Shown here: in pieces, positions 55,342 through 64,000 of the stretch | How the letters are laid out: each line of letters opens with the position of its first letter | How positions within the stretch are numbered: position 1 is the first letter of the stretch | Assembly: GCA_006176705.1 (NCBI GenBank) | Contig: QRFJ01000484.1 | Location: forward strand, 62,001-126,000 | Reading direction: 5' to 3' | Source of the DNA: Cocos nucifera | Lineage: Eukaryota; Streptophyta; Magnoliopsida; Arecales; Arecaceae | Length of the DNA stretch: 64,000 nucleotides | Program-made: the position numbers and the translations under genes | Notes under the pieces: model-generated | The model's input: only the letters and a program-made list of their open reading frames with translations | Told to the model about the DNA's origin: nothing | Database searches by the model: none

Positions 55342-58053
55342 TGGGAATATGTCACAAAGTCAATCGTCAGCTTGTTGATGGTTGAGCTATACATTTGTAA
55401 TTGTATATGAATCATAAATTAATAAAAGTTATTTTATTATTTTTCATCATAAAATCTATTATCTTCTAATGAACTTCTGTGTTGTGATGAAGTCCTTAGG
55501 ACTATCTAGATTCTTCAAAGGAGGATTTATCATTTAGTTCTTAAATTATTCATGACCAAAAGATACGTTGTTACTTAGGATGATAACGTTTATCGAGTAT
55601 AGGTCGTTGTGTGCCATACAGGTTGGTTGTCCTCATAACCAAAGAATGTTGAGACACTAGTATGGCATGCAAGCGAGATGTATGGGTACATCTGTACTGA
55701 ACATGATCAAATCTGGAGCTTTTCTTCTATCAAGATTAGCCCTAAAGGATATGGATATAAGTATCTCTTAGACCTGAGACCACCACGGTGACTTACAAGC
55801 AACTCACTGTACTTAGGTATCGACTATCTGAATTTTTAATTCAGTGATAGAAGGCTACTACGTGCAGTCAAGTACTTGGCTTGTCGGTGTGTGAGTCAAG
55901 ATGAGATTAACCCCTCCAAGTGTTGGAGCAAGTGCATCGCTGTATTTCAATTTAGCAAATCCTCGATCGGGATAGTCCATATGATGGACGCTAAATTTTG
56001 AAATACACTATGGATGAATTTTAGGATTGATAGTAAATCCTAAATCATCCTTTGAGCATTGAGGTCAAGGGGATGAATTATATGGTAACCATATTCCATA
56101 GGTTCATCATTGTTACATTGCAACTTTTCGATCGATCTGGATGTCAGGTACCATTGCTAGATGGTCACATCGATTGGTATAGAAAATTGATTTCTATGCT
56201 ATCGACTTAGGATTCGAACCTATGGGGTCACACACATAAGGAGTTCCTACTTGATCTGATGGTTGATCATGAGTCCTGATGACCTAAGACACTGTGGTCA
56301 AGAGTCTCACTGGACTAGAACTTTATGACCAAGAGTCCCACTGGACTGGGACTCTAAGTTCTACTCATCTAGGACTCTCTAATCAAGAGTCCCACTAGTC
56401 TGGGACTCTATGATCATGAGTTTGATTCATTTGGGACATTGGGTTTAAGAGTCCCACTCGTTTCGAACTCTTCAGGAGTATCATGTTGATGGACTCTATT
56501 GCCCAGATATCCACCTGTTTAGGACTCTATGTTTATTGGAGGATTAATTAGCAATTTGATTGTTGATTAACTCAATTTGATTAAGCGATGGAAATTTGAT
56601 CAAGTTTCATCGAATTGGATTCGATTGGGTTTAACCCGATTGGTCATGAGTTGACCTAATCGCTATGGGAGATTTGACCCTAATTTAATCAGGGGCTGGA
56701 CCAAATTGGTTTAGTTGAAAAAAATTTTGAAAAGTCAAAGAAGGTTTGAACTTTTAACTTCCTGTGCCTACAATATTTGACCAACCTTTGACCCACGCCC
56801 CTCTTTATTTTACATGAATTTTTTCTCACACCCAAATACCTTTTACACCCCTTATCTCTTCTACCTTTCACCTGGTCCAATGGTTGGACTGGTCAAAATA
56901 ATTTAAATTTTGAATTCAACTTAGAAGTTGAAACTTCTCAACTCCCTCTCGTTCTTATCCTTTTTCCACGTCTACTTTGATTTTACTTCATGCAATTTTT
57001 TGTGCATTCTCAGAGTGGACACATAGAAGGAGAGTCCTTCTGCGCATCAAATACTCTGGTATGGGAATTGGATAGGGATAAGAAGGTTTTTGAATTTGAT
57101 CTTGGTTGGGAGGTTGAAATAAGTTCAACCTCCAACCCTTATCTCTTTCTATGTGCCTTTCCCAAGATATTCATGTCAATAAATTATGAGAATTTTTGTG
57201 CGTGCAATAGAGGTGGTTTGCATTCTATGATAAAAATTTCAATGTAATTAGGCATTTTTTGGGCAAGAAAAATCTCAAAGTGAAGGTGAGCAGGGTCCTA
57301 CAGCACTTTATTTTTTCCTCATGCCTCTCTTCTCTTCTGATTTTCACCTCTAAGGATATCCAATTTTTAGATATGATCTAAATAGGGTTTATAGATCTAA
57401 AAGTCATATTTCCATGAAAACTTATTCCATGAAAAAGATCCACATAGAGAGGGCGTGATAGGATTTTTAGTGTGTCAGGTTTTTTGGGCAGAGTGAAACC
57501 CTAGATTTGAGAATCTGGGTTTGGGTGCAGAGATCGAATGCTGTGAGCATCGGATCACCACCAAATTTGAAATACCTCTTGATCATCCTCCAGTATTTAT
57601 GTTCTAATTTTTTAGAGTATCCAAAAAATCAAAAATACATGATCAATTGGATCGATCATGATCAACCATTGAAGGCCCTGACGAGGAGCTAGCACTCCAG
57701 TGGGGCTGATCGGGATCAGGAGCTCCGTGTGGACCAACCATAGAGGCCGAACACGTGTGCGATTGTGGTGCAACACCAAATCATTATCCGATCGATTTAG
57801 ATTGTGGTGATCAGCTACTCGCAAAAAGGTATTCTATTCTAAATAGATAGATTTAGTAAAGAGTTTGCTGCATAGTTTTATTTTCAGATCTATATGAATG
57901 CATTCATATTATGTTTAGATCCTTAGTGTAGGATTTAATATTTTGATATGATCAAAAATTAATTAATTAAATTAATTAATTTTTTACTATATTTTAGCTA
58001 TTTTTAAAAAATTTTGTGAAAGTAGCACAGTAAATCCTGCACTACTTCCTTCA
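55342..58053 (+). mobile_element. 3' LTR of element E (2712 bp)
   Basis: It runs from TGGGAATATGTCAC to CTACTTCCTTCA. It has lost about 105 bases relative to 48263-48395 and keeps about 90 bases (57175-57260) that the 5' LTR lost, so the nearly equal lengths are a coincidence. Confidence 0.92.
56285..56525 (+). repeat. Hairpin array in E 3' LTR
   Basis: Same units as 47869-48115. The best palindromes (GAGTCCCACTGGAC then TGGGACTC) are perfect here at about 56334-56355. Confidence 0.8.
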
Positions 58054-58216
58054 CTTGACTCATGCAAAGGTAAGAGATTGGATCTCTTCTTGACCTAGAT
58101 ATGATCTAGGATTTGATCTAGAACTATTCTAGATTTAGGTATTGATTTGATCAATACCAACTATGTTTGATTTAATTTTAGATTTATATTTGTATCACAA
58201 CATGTTATAGATCCTA
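58054..58216 (+). mobile_element. LTR of element G, middle piece
   Basis: 163 AT-rich bases lie between E and F. They continue into 61462 across F's duplication and correspond in position to the last part of a family-2 LTR. No gene. Confidence 0.5.
58212..58216 (+). repeat. Target-site duplication of F, left copy
   Basis: TCCTA before TGTGAAGATTTGTAG; matches 61457-61461. Confidence 0.85.
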
Positions 58217-59019
58217 TGTGAAGATTTGTAGTGCTCCCAAGCCTTGGGAGGCCACGAAAGGAGTAAGGGGGTTGGCTCCAAGGATTCCAGGGGCTTGGTT
58301 AGTGCTTTGGAGATTTGGAATATAAGGTGAAGCAACGAATCAAAGTCAGAGAATCAAGACTGCAGAAAGAAGATTTTCTGTAGGTTAGCCAGTTCAGTCC
58401 GAAACTGGGTTGGCTAAGTCTCAGTGCACAGACAAAACAGAGCTGCACGTTTGGGACTACTGGCATGGCACAGGACTACGCCAGCTTAGTTCAGGACTAG
58501 GCCAGCTCAGTTTCAAACTGAGCCGACCTAACGAAACTTAGCCAGTTTAGTGCTGAGATTGAGCTGGCTCAGTGCTGAGACTAAGCTGCGGGCAGAGTTA
58601 TGCGAGGGTCTGTTTTGGGCGAGGGTCTAAGATGATCCTAGGGGTCTTAAGGCCTAGTTTGAGAGGTCTTGAGGTGGCTAATTCATGTATGGATCGGATC
58701 TAGATTCAGAGAATGAGAGCATGGGAGACATGGGTGTACATGGGCTCAATGAGTGCTTTCATGTATTGGATTAGTCGAGAAGTTTTTTGGTCGAGCCTAA
58801 TGGCTATGTATAAATACATAGGTTGTATTAGGATTTTCAAGATTGGAATATAATTGAGCTTTTCTCTCTAACTCTTTTTTCTCTTCTCTCTAGTTTCAAC
58901 ACCAAAATCCAAGCTTCTCTTATCTTTCTTAGATCTTCTTCAATTTGCTAGATTAACACCCAGATTCACGCAAGAGATTGGATCTATGGCTGTGGCTCCG
59001 AGCAGTCATACGAACAACA
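58217..59019 (+). mobile_element. 5' LTR of element F
   Basis: It runs from TGTGAAGATTTGTAGTGC to CATACGAACAACA. A set of CTGAGCC/GGCTCAG-type inverted repeats lies at about 58385-58600. The TATA box is at 58809-58816, followed by a CT-rich stretch. Confidence 0.9.
58809..58816 (+). promoter_or_regulatory. TATA box of F 5' LTR
   Basis: TATAAATA in CTATGTATAAATACATAGG, itself a near-perfect palindrome. The same site is at 61246-61253 in the 3' LTR. Confidence 0.72.
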
Positions 59020-59021
59020 AT

Positions 59022-59033
59022 TGGTATCAGAGC
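59022..59033 (+). other. Primer-binding site of element F
   Basis: TGGTATCAGAGC, two bases after the LTR end. Confidence 0.92.
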
Positions 59034-59369
59034 TAGGTGATGACTAAAATATTATGGACGATAATTGGTATCAAAGCCAGATTTTAGAGCCTGATGGTGC
59101 GTAGAAGAGCCAAGTTTAAGAGCCTGATGGTGCATGAAAGGAAAGGAGAAGTCGTACAAGATAAAATCAAAAATCTGCATAAGAATTTCATGGTATGTCT
59201 TAAATCTACCTTGTTATTGCTATGGTTTGGCCAACTGAGAGCAGCGGATTGAAGGTGGAGGTTGAGAGGATTAACAAAAAGAAATTTTCCCAGAGTGGAA
59301 GGATTCGGTGCATGATTTGCTGATCGATCTTAGTGAAAAGGCCAGGATGTATAACGGTTATGTGATAGG

Positions 59370-59478
59370 CAGGGAGCGCTGGAGTGCTGCAGTAGCGCTT
59401 CTCTAGAGATGTAGGGCTGAGAGAGGCTCGAAGATGTAGCAGTCGAGGAAGGTATCTCAGTAGAGAGCATCAGGATTC
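59370..59478 (+). repeat. Direct repeat copy 1 inside F
   Basis: CAGGGAGCGCTGGAGTGCTG through AGTCGAGGAAGGTATCTCAG. It matches 59721-59830 with scattered changes, offset about 351 bases. Confidence 0.82.
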
Positions 59479-59720
59479 TTTAGAAAGATGGGCAGTATAG
59501 GGCTGTTAAAGAGAGGTTTTTCAAGCGGTAATGGTTGAAGGAAGACTAAAGAAGTGACTATACGTCCTTCGATGTCTGGAAGGTGGGAAGTAGTCAGAGA
59601 TGTATTCAGTGGTTCAACTAGAGCATGGATTTGCAAAGCCTTGGGAGTGATGGAGATGGATGATCCATGGAGGTCCAGTAGGTTAGGACTGGATAGCTGT
59701 AGAGCGGTGTAGAGATAAGT

Positions 59721-59830
59721 CAGGGAGCACCAGAGTGCTGCAGGGGTGCTACCCTGGAGGCATAGGGGCTGAGAGAGGCTCGGTGGTGCAGCAGTCGAGG
59801 AGTATATCTCAGTAGATGGTGTCAAGAGCT
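59721..59830 (+). repeat. Direct repeat copy 2 inside F
   Basis: CAGGGAGCACCAGAGTGCTG through AGTCGAGGAGTATATCTCAG; second copy of 59370-59478. Confidence 0.82.
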
Positions 59831-60709
59831 TCTCAAGGAGATCAGGAGCAAGTCTCAGGGAGAGCCAGAAGGTCTAAGGGAGCGCTAGGAGGTCTTAGGC
59901 AGTCGGGAGTATCATGAATCAGGTTTCTTCTGTAGGGGCACCAAGAAGAGTCATGGTTCAGGTGGAGGATGGTTCTCCGGGTGCAACTGAAGTGATGACT
60001 GGTGTAGGGGCAAAAGAAAAGGACTAGGATAGAATTTCCTAGGATTCAGTTGCTGGATTCAGAAGAGTTGGATGAGCTCTTGGGTTTTGGAGGTGCCCAC
60101 GGGTTGTGGAGGTATCCAAGATGGCTTCGAAAGGGTCCATGGAGCATGGAGGGATCGAAGGGGCAGCGATGGTATTCGAGGTACAGCGACAGGCCCAACA
60201 GTGCAGCATTGGATGGTTGGCCTCGAGGGACTCGGTGGTAAAGCCGGCTTCTGCAGCATTAGATGGACTTTGGATATAAGTGGAGCTCCACAGTGGTGGC
60301 TTCACAAGTGGAGAGAAAATTTAGCATGAGTTCAGAGTGCCGATGATGCACAATTTCAGATAGAGCAGCATGTGCAGGTGGATAAGTGTAGCCCTGAGGA
60401 GATCGTATCAGATGGTATAGTATGTACTGGTGCAGAAATGCTATAGGTTTTCTAGGGAAGTCTAGAAAAAGTGATGCAGCTGCTAAGCAGAAGGAATCCT
60501 ATAATTTTAGGATAGTGCAGAGGTGTAAACATAGGTCTTCAGTGGTGGAGGCGGTCATCCCAAAGGCCTCAAAGGTGCACAATAGCTGAAGAGGATTGGT
60601 AGAGGCGATGATTGCATAAGGGGCTATCGAGTGTGCAGGGATAGCGGGATCGTGCAGGATGTCATTGCTGAGGGGTTTGCCAAGACTTGGGGCACTAAGG
60701 TGAAGATTA

Positions 60710-61456
60710 TGAGGATTTGTAGTACTCCCAAGCCTTGGGAGGCTACGAAAGGAGTCAGCGGGTTGGCTCCAAGGATTCTAGGGGCTTGGTTGGTACTTCG
60801 GAGACTTAGAACACAAGGTAAAGCAAGAAATCAAAGTCGGAGAATCAAGACTACAGAAAGAAGATTTTTTGCAAGTTAGCTGGCTCAGTCCAAAATTGGG
60901 TTGGTTAAGTCTCAATGCATAGGCAAAATAGAGAGTTGCGCATTCAAAACTGCTGGCATGGCATAGGACTAGGCCGGCTCAATTTCAGACTGAACCAACC
61001 CAGTGGAACTTAGCCGGCTCAGTGCACGGGCAGAGTTACACGAGGGTCTATTTTGGGCTAGGGCCTGGGATGATCCTAGGGATCTTAAGGCCTAGTTTGA
61101 GAGATCTTAATATGGCTAATTCATGTATGGGTCGGGTCTAGATCCAAAGGATGAGAGCATGGGAGACATGGGTGTACATGGGCTCTGTAAGTGCTTTCTG
61201 TATTGGGTTAGCTGAAAAATTTTTTGGTCGGACCTAATGGCTATGTATAAATACATAGGTTGTATTAGCATTTTTAAGATTGAAATATAATTAAGCTTTT
61301 CTCCCTAACTCTCTTCTCTCTTTTCTCTGGTTTCAACACCAAAACCCTAGCTTCACTCATCTTTCTTAGATCTTCTTCAGTTTGCTGGATTAACACTCAG
61401 GTTCACACAAGAGATCGAATCTACGACTGTGGCTCCGAGTAGCCGTAGGAATAACA
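60710..61456 (+). mobile_element. 3' LTR of element F
   Basis: It runs from TGAGGATTTGTAGTAC to TAGGAATAACA. It is colinear with the 5' LTR apart from gaps, the largest of which removes part of the inverted-repeat cluster (about 61015-61030). The TATA box is at 61246-61253. Confidence 0.9.
61246..61253 (+). promoter_or_regulatory. TATA box of F 3' LTR
   Basis: TATAAATA in CTATGTATAAATACATAGG, as in the 5' LTR. Confidence 0.7.
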
Positions 61457-61461
61457 TCCTA
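61457..61461 (+). repeat. Target-site duplication of F, right copy
   Basis: TCCTA, identical to 58212-58216. Confidence 0.85.
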
Positions 61462-61588
61462 GATATAGGGTTTAGTGATTAGATCACATGCATAATTAGA
61501 TTAAATTATTTCATCTATGTCTTTCACTACTTGTAAATTCAAAAAAATTTTGAAATGTATGCATGAAACCCTACATGTTCTCGAATAG
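61462..61588 (+). mobile_element. LTR of element G, last piece
   Basis: The end of the G LTR runs up to its primer-binding site and includes an ACTTGTAAATTC...AAATTTTGAAATG stretch comparable with the end of E's LTR. The exact LTR terminus is eroded. Confidence 0.55.
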
Positions 61589-61600
61589 TGGTATTAGAGC
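61589..61600 (+). other. Primer-binding site of element G (one mismatch)
   Basis: TGGTATTAGAGC: the initiator tRNA-Met site with one C-to-T change. It confirms that the interrupted sequence to the left is an LTR and that G reads rightward. Confidence 0.82.
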
Positions 61601-63662
61601 ATCTAAGTTCTTTTATAACATGATCATATTTGCATTAGAATAAATCTAAAAATAAAATATTAAAATTGTATATACTGACATAAGGTTGTCCTGTTGTAAG
61701 GTTAACCCCTTATAATGAAAGATTATCCCAATATGTGCTAATCTAATTTTTATGAATCATGAATAAGTTAGATATGATCTAAATAATTTTATGATTTATT
61801 TTTTTATTTTAAATTTGAAGTTAAATAGATATTAGATCCATTTTAGATTATTTAGATTATATCTAAATAATATCGGATCGCATATAGTGATTATAAGGTT
61901 GTCTTGCTATAAGATTTACTCCTTATAGTGGAGAGGTTATCCTAATATATGCTTCCTAAATCATAAATAAGTTAGATAAGATCTAAAATAATTTATGATT
62001 TATTTTTAAATTTTAAATCTAATATTTATTAATTTATGATCTAATTTTGATTATTTAGATATGATCTGAGTAATATGTATTTCATGTCTAGATCTAGTTT
62101 CTTAATACATATGCTTGATATGTAGCTTTATTTTGAATTTAGTTTAAATAATTATGACATATTTGATTTATGGAACTTAAATTACGAACTTTCTTTCTAC
62201 AAAAATTCTAGATTCAAAATCCTAGGATAAGATCTAAACATTGAAATAAATTAGATCTAAAACCATGAAATGAATGTGATTCATTGTAAATTATTTATAA
62301 AATTTAAAAATATTTCAAATGATTAAATTAGAATGTAGTTCTGAGGTTCCAAACCCCAATCCATAAGCCTTAAACTTAATTGAAAATTAAGTGAATGTTT
62401 AGGATCTAGGTTTATGATTTGAAGATCCTAAGACATTTTCATAAAACATGGGTTAAAGGGTAATATGTTAGCTTTGATCAGGTTATTAACTAGGTTAGAC
62501 CTAGGGTTAGATTAAATATGGACTAAGTTAAAAAATTGATCAAATTTAATTAATAGTTAATTAGGATTAGGTCATTTCTTTTTTATAGATCAATTCAATA
62601 GTTGTAGTTGATCAAAGTTCATATATCTAATAAATGGATACTGATCGTTGCTCAGTGGTCAAGTTCGAGTCTTTAGTCAAATCAAATCAAAACTAACAGA
62701 CCAATTTGTGTCTAAGGTAAGTCTGACATTTTCAGACTGGTGGTTTTTAATTGGCAGCCCACTTACCTAACCATTTCTGATGGTGTCTAAGGCAAGCCTT
62801 AGTAGACCCTTCCACTGATTTTACTTACCTGGCCAATATGGTTAATCAACTCTTGATTAGGTTGCTCATTGATTCATGCTAACCTATGTCACATAAAAAA
62901 TTAGTGAGATTGATTTTATTTAGTAAGACTGATCTAGGTGCCCATAGACTGAAATTGATCCTAGTCCTCATCAAAGGCTTGAGAAGTCAATGGAAGGATT
63001 TGACTTGGTGAAGTCAGTGGGAGCAAATTGGTTCATATCCTTTCTATTCTTAAATTATAAATAAATTTTAAATCTTCTAAAATTATTAGATCCTTAAAAT
63101 GATAAAGTTATGAAGATAACTGAATCATAGCCTCCCATTAAGGTGTTTGATGATGTCTCCAATAGTTTGGGTGGACATTGAAGGTGCCTTATGCCTAGTG
63201 TTCGTCGAGATATTGAAATTATCATTCATCATATAATGATTAAGTTGCACTCTCGGGATGGCAATCAGGCTAGCCAGAGCTTTTCTCGGGCCTGATCATT
63301 GTTTGTTTGTTGCACCAAACTCAATCATGTTAACAGTTGGACCTAATCGATACTTTCAGTGGAGGTACCTTATGCCTACTGAAGAGAAGCTTGAGGCAAA
63401 ACTAAATTACTAAAAATTATTTGAGAAAATAATTGATTGAGAACCTATCCATTGGTGCACATGGGTTAGCCAGAGCTTTTTTTGGGCCCATATACAGTCT
63501 ATGTGGATTCTAGTACCTACTAGAGAATTAAAGTAATTCCTCGAATTGGAGGTAGATGTTACCAATTCATATTAAATAATGGAAGAATCTTTAAAATAAA
63601 GTTTAAGTCTCTAGGCTTATAATAATTCATATACATTAGGTCTATGTTCTCTTTTCTCACAG
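61601..63662 (+). other. 5' leader of element G
   Basis: Non-coding. It contains a doubled hairpin module (about 61681-61891 and 61892-62100), donor consensus AAG/GTAAGT at 62714-62722, part of the leader block (about 62708-62838), a segment colinear with E 50700-51350, and the acceptor TTCTCTTTTCTCACAG ending at 63662. Confidence 0.7.
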
Positions 63663-63990
63663 AATAAGGCTAAATCCTAATTGCTCCAATCACTGTCAGA
63701 TAGTGATGGTTTATGGGATCCAACTTCGATAATTAGTATCGAAAGTTGAAAATGATTCAGCAGCATGAAAGGGTTTGTGCTGGGGCTTCTAAGTCCAGTA
63801 AAACTAAAATATCCTAAGTTAATCCAAATCAGGCAAAGTGCTAATATTGTAAGAAGCAGAGTCATAGGAAGAAGAATTGTCTTGCTTCCCTTGACCCCAA
63901 CAGGCTAAACAAAAGAAGAAAGTAAGAGTTGCTTAATCAAGGATGTTATATGATAACACCTTGAAATTTTTTTATTTGTAACTCTACTAC
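63663..63990 (+). pseudogene. gag: gag remnant of element G (internally deleted, runs to window end)
   Basis: It aligns with the start of E's gag (the LRSLSDS, GIQLR, W-lost YRKLK region at 63685-63760) but the start codon is ATA/TAA-like instead of ATG. About 560 bases of capsid are missing near 63780. A fairly intact zinc knuckle then follows at 63838-63883 (Cys, stop, Tyr-Cys, KKQSH, RKKNC) and the CTTCCCTTGACCCCAA tail seen in E. Past 63940 it enters the protease region (the TACCTGGGTATTG end matches E 52267-52280). It continues beyond the window. Confidence 0.75.
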
Positions 63991-64000
63991 CTGGGTATTG

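Larger units (their letters stand above)
46919..58053 (+). mobile_element. Element E: complete-length family-2 retrotransposon
   Basis: LTR 46919-49635, primer-binding site, leader, gag, protease, integrase, RT, RNase H, polypurine tract, LTR 55342-58053; 11.1 kb in all. This is the only element with every part in place and not interrupted. It carries many stops and all three integrase catalytic acids are replaced. The flanks TATGT and CTTGA do not match, so the target-site duplication is lost or the ends recombined. Confidence 0.92.
59034..60709 (+). pseudogene. Internal region of F with possible gag N-terminus remnant
   Basis: This region is G-rich compared with its surroundings and has no open gene. 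Near 59252-59340 two adjacent frames read KVEVERINKKKFS, then WKDSVHDLLIDLSEKA. That resembles the start of many plant Copia Gag proteins (a KFEVEKF-like stretch, then W and a DLL motif). If so, it is a gag remnant with one frameshift. The remainder is a degenerate region with an internal direct repeat (59370-59478 and 59721-59830) and no protease, integrase or RT motif. Short open frames on either strand look like chance. Confidence 0.4.
58217..61456 (+). mobile_element. Element F: short non-autonomous LTR retrotransposon
   Basis: It has LTRs 58217-59019 (803 bp) and 60710-61456 (about 747 bp), a perfect TCCTA duplication, an initiator tRNA-Met primer site at 59022-59033, and only 1.69 kb of internal sequence with no pol domain. 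Total 3.24 kb. It fits a LARD-like or gag-remnant non-autonomous element. It would need enzymes from another family, and no autonomous partner with these LTRs is in the window. Confidence 0.9.

Noticed and set aside
46919..58053. Target-site duplication for element E
   Set aside because: The flanking pentamers TATGT and CTTGA do not match, and shifting the ends by a few bases did not give a match.
59457..60329. Overlapping open frames on both strands inside F (up to about 120 codons)
   Set aside because: They occur on both strands of a GC-richer stretch containing a direct repeat. They show no domain and no conservation between the repeat copies, so they are probably chance frames.
60631..60879. 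82-codon frame crossing into F's 3' LTR
   Set aside because: It spans the internal/LTR boundary, and the homologous 5' LTR part does not keep the frame in context.
58227..61456. F beginning at TGTAGTGCTCCC (58227)
   Set aside because: Starting at 58217 (TGTGAAGATTTGTAG) gives a perfect TCCTA duplication and matches the 3' LTR start; the shorter start gives none.
1..64000. A novel gene system such as a defence island, biosynthetic cluster or giant virus insertion
   Set aside because: Every coding match is a Copia gag-pol domain. I looked on both strands for other recognisable domains, tRNAs and rRNA and saw none.

Overview
This window is plant nuclear DNA made almost entirely of nested, decayed LTR retrotransposons; I found no host gene, tRNA, rRNA or satellite array in 64 kb. 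The pol domains are in Ty1/Copia order (protease, integrase, reverse transcriptase, RNase H). The primer-binding sites complement the 3' end of plant initiator-tRNA-Met. The integrase and RT wording (HTDVCGP, YVDD, GLKQASRSW) and the very long LTRs (2.3-2.8 kb) point to the Angela/BARE-1-like lineage. A large-genome monocot, perhaps a palm, is my best guess at the host, but the sequence does not prove it.

Two main LTR families are present. Family 1 has LTRs of about 2.28 kb that begin TGTTAGATATATGTGCC and end TTTTCCTTCA; I separate subfamilies 1a, 1b and 1c by eye. Family 2 has LTRs of about 2.7-2.85 kb that begin TGRGAATAT or TGAAAARTGTATC and end CTTCCTTCA. A third, short element (F) has LTRs of about 0.8 kb.

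Layout: 1-9759 is a family-1a tandem array (truncated LTR, scrap of pol, LTR, full but badly decayed internal region, deleted LTR). 9760-11035 is a 1b LTR fragment. 11036-44328 is element B (1c). B's integrase is interrupted by element C (16015-22784, with a perfect 5-bp GAAGA duplication). B's 3' LTR is split into 25410-25746 and 42442-44328 by a 16.7-kb reverse-strand complex: element D (25747-32340, 1b, carrying 1a LTR piece K and a 782-N gap) and element H (32341-42441, family 2). 44329-46918, 58054-58216 and 61462-61588 are pieces of one old family-2 LTR (element G). G is interrupted by the complete family-2 element E (46919-58053) and by the short element F (58217-61456, TCCTA duplication). 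G's primer-binding site, leader and a gag remnant run off the right edge.

No element is autonomous as read: every gag-pol has stops, frameshifts or deletions. Many lesions are G-to-A changes at CAG/CTG or TGG positions, as expected from deamination of methylated cytosines. The most interesting signals are non-coding. They are a possible intron in the long 5' leader, with a splice acceptor touching the gag start codon; a leader hairpin whose stem covaries between family-2 copies; an array of small GAGTCCCA/TGGGACTC hairpins in the family-2 LTR; and a leader block conserved between two otherwise divergent families.
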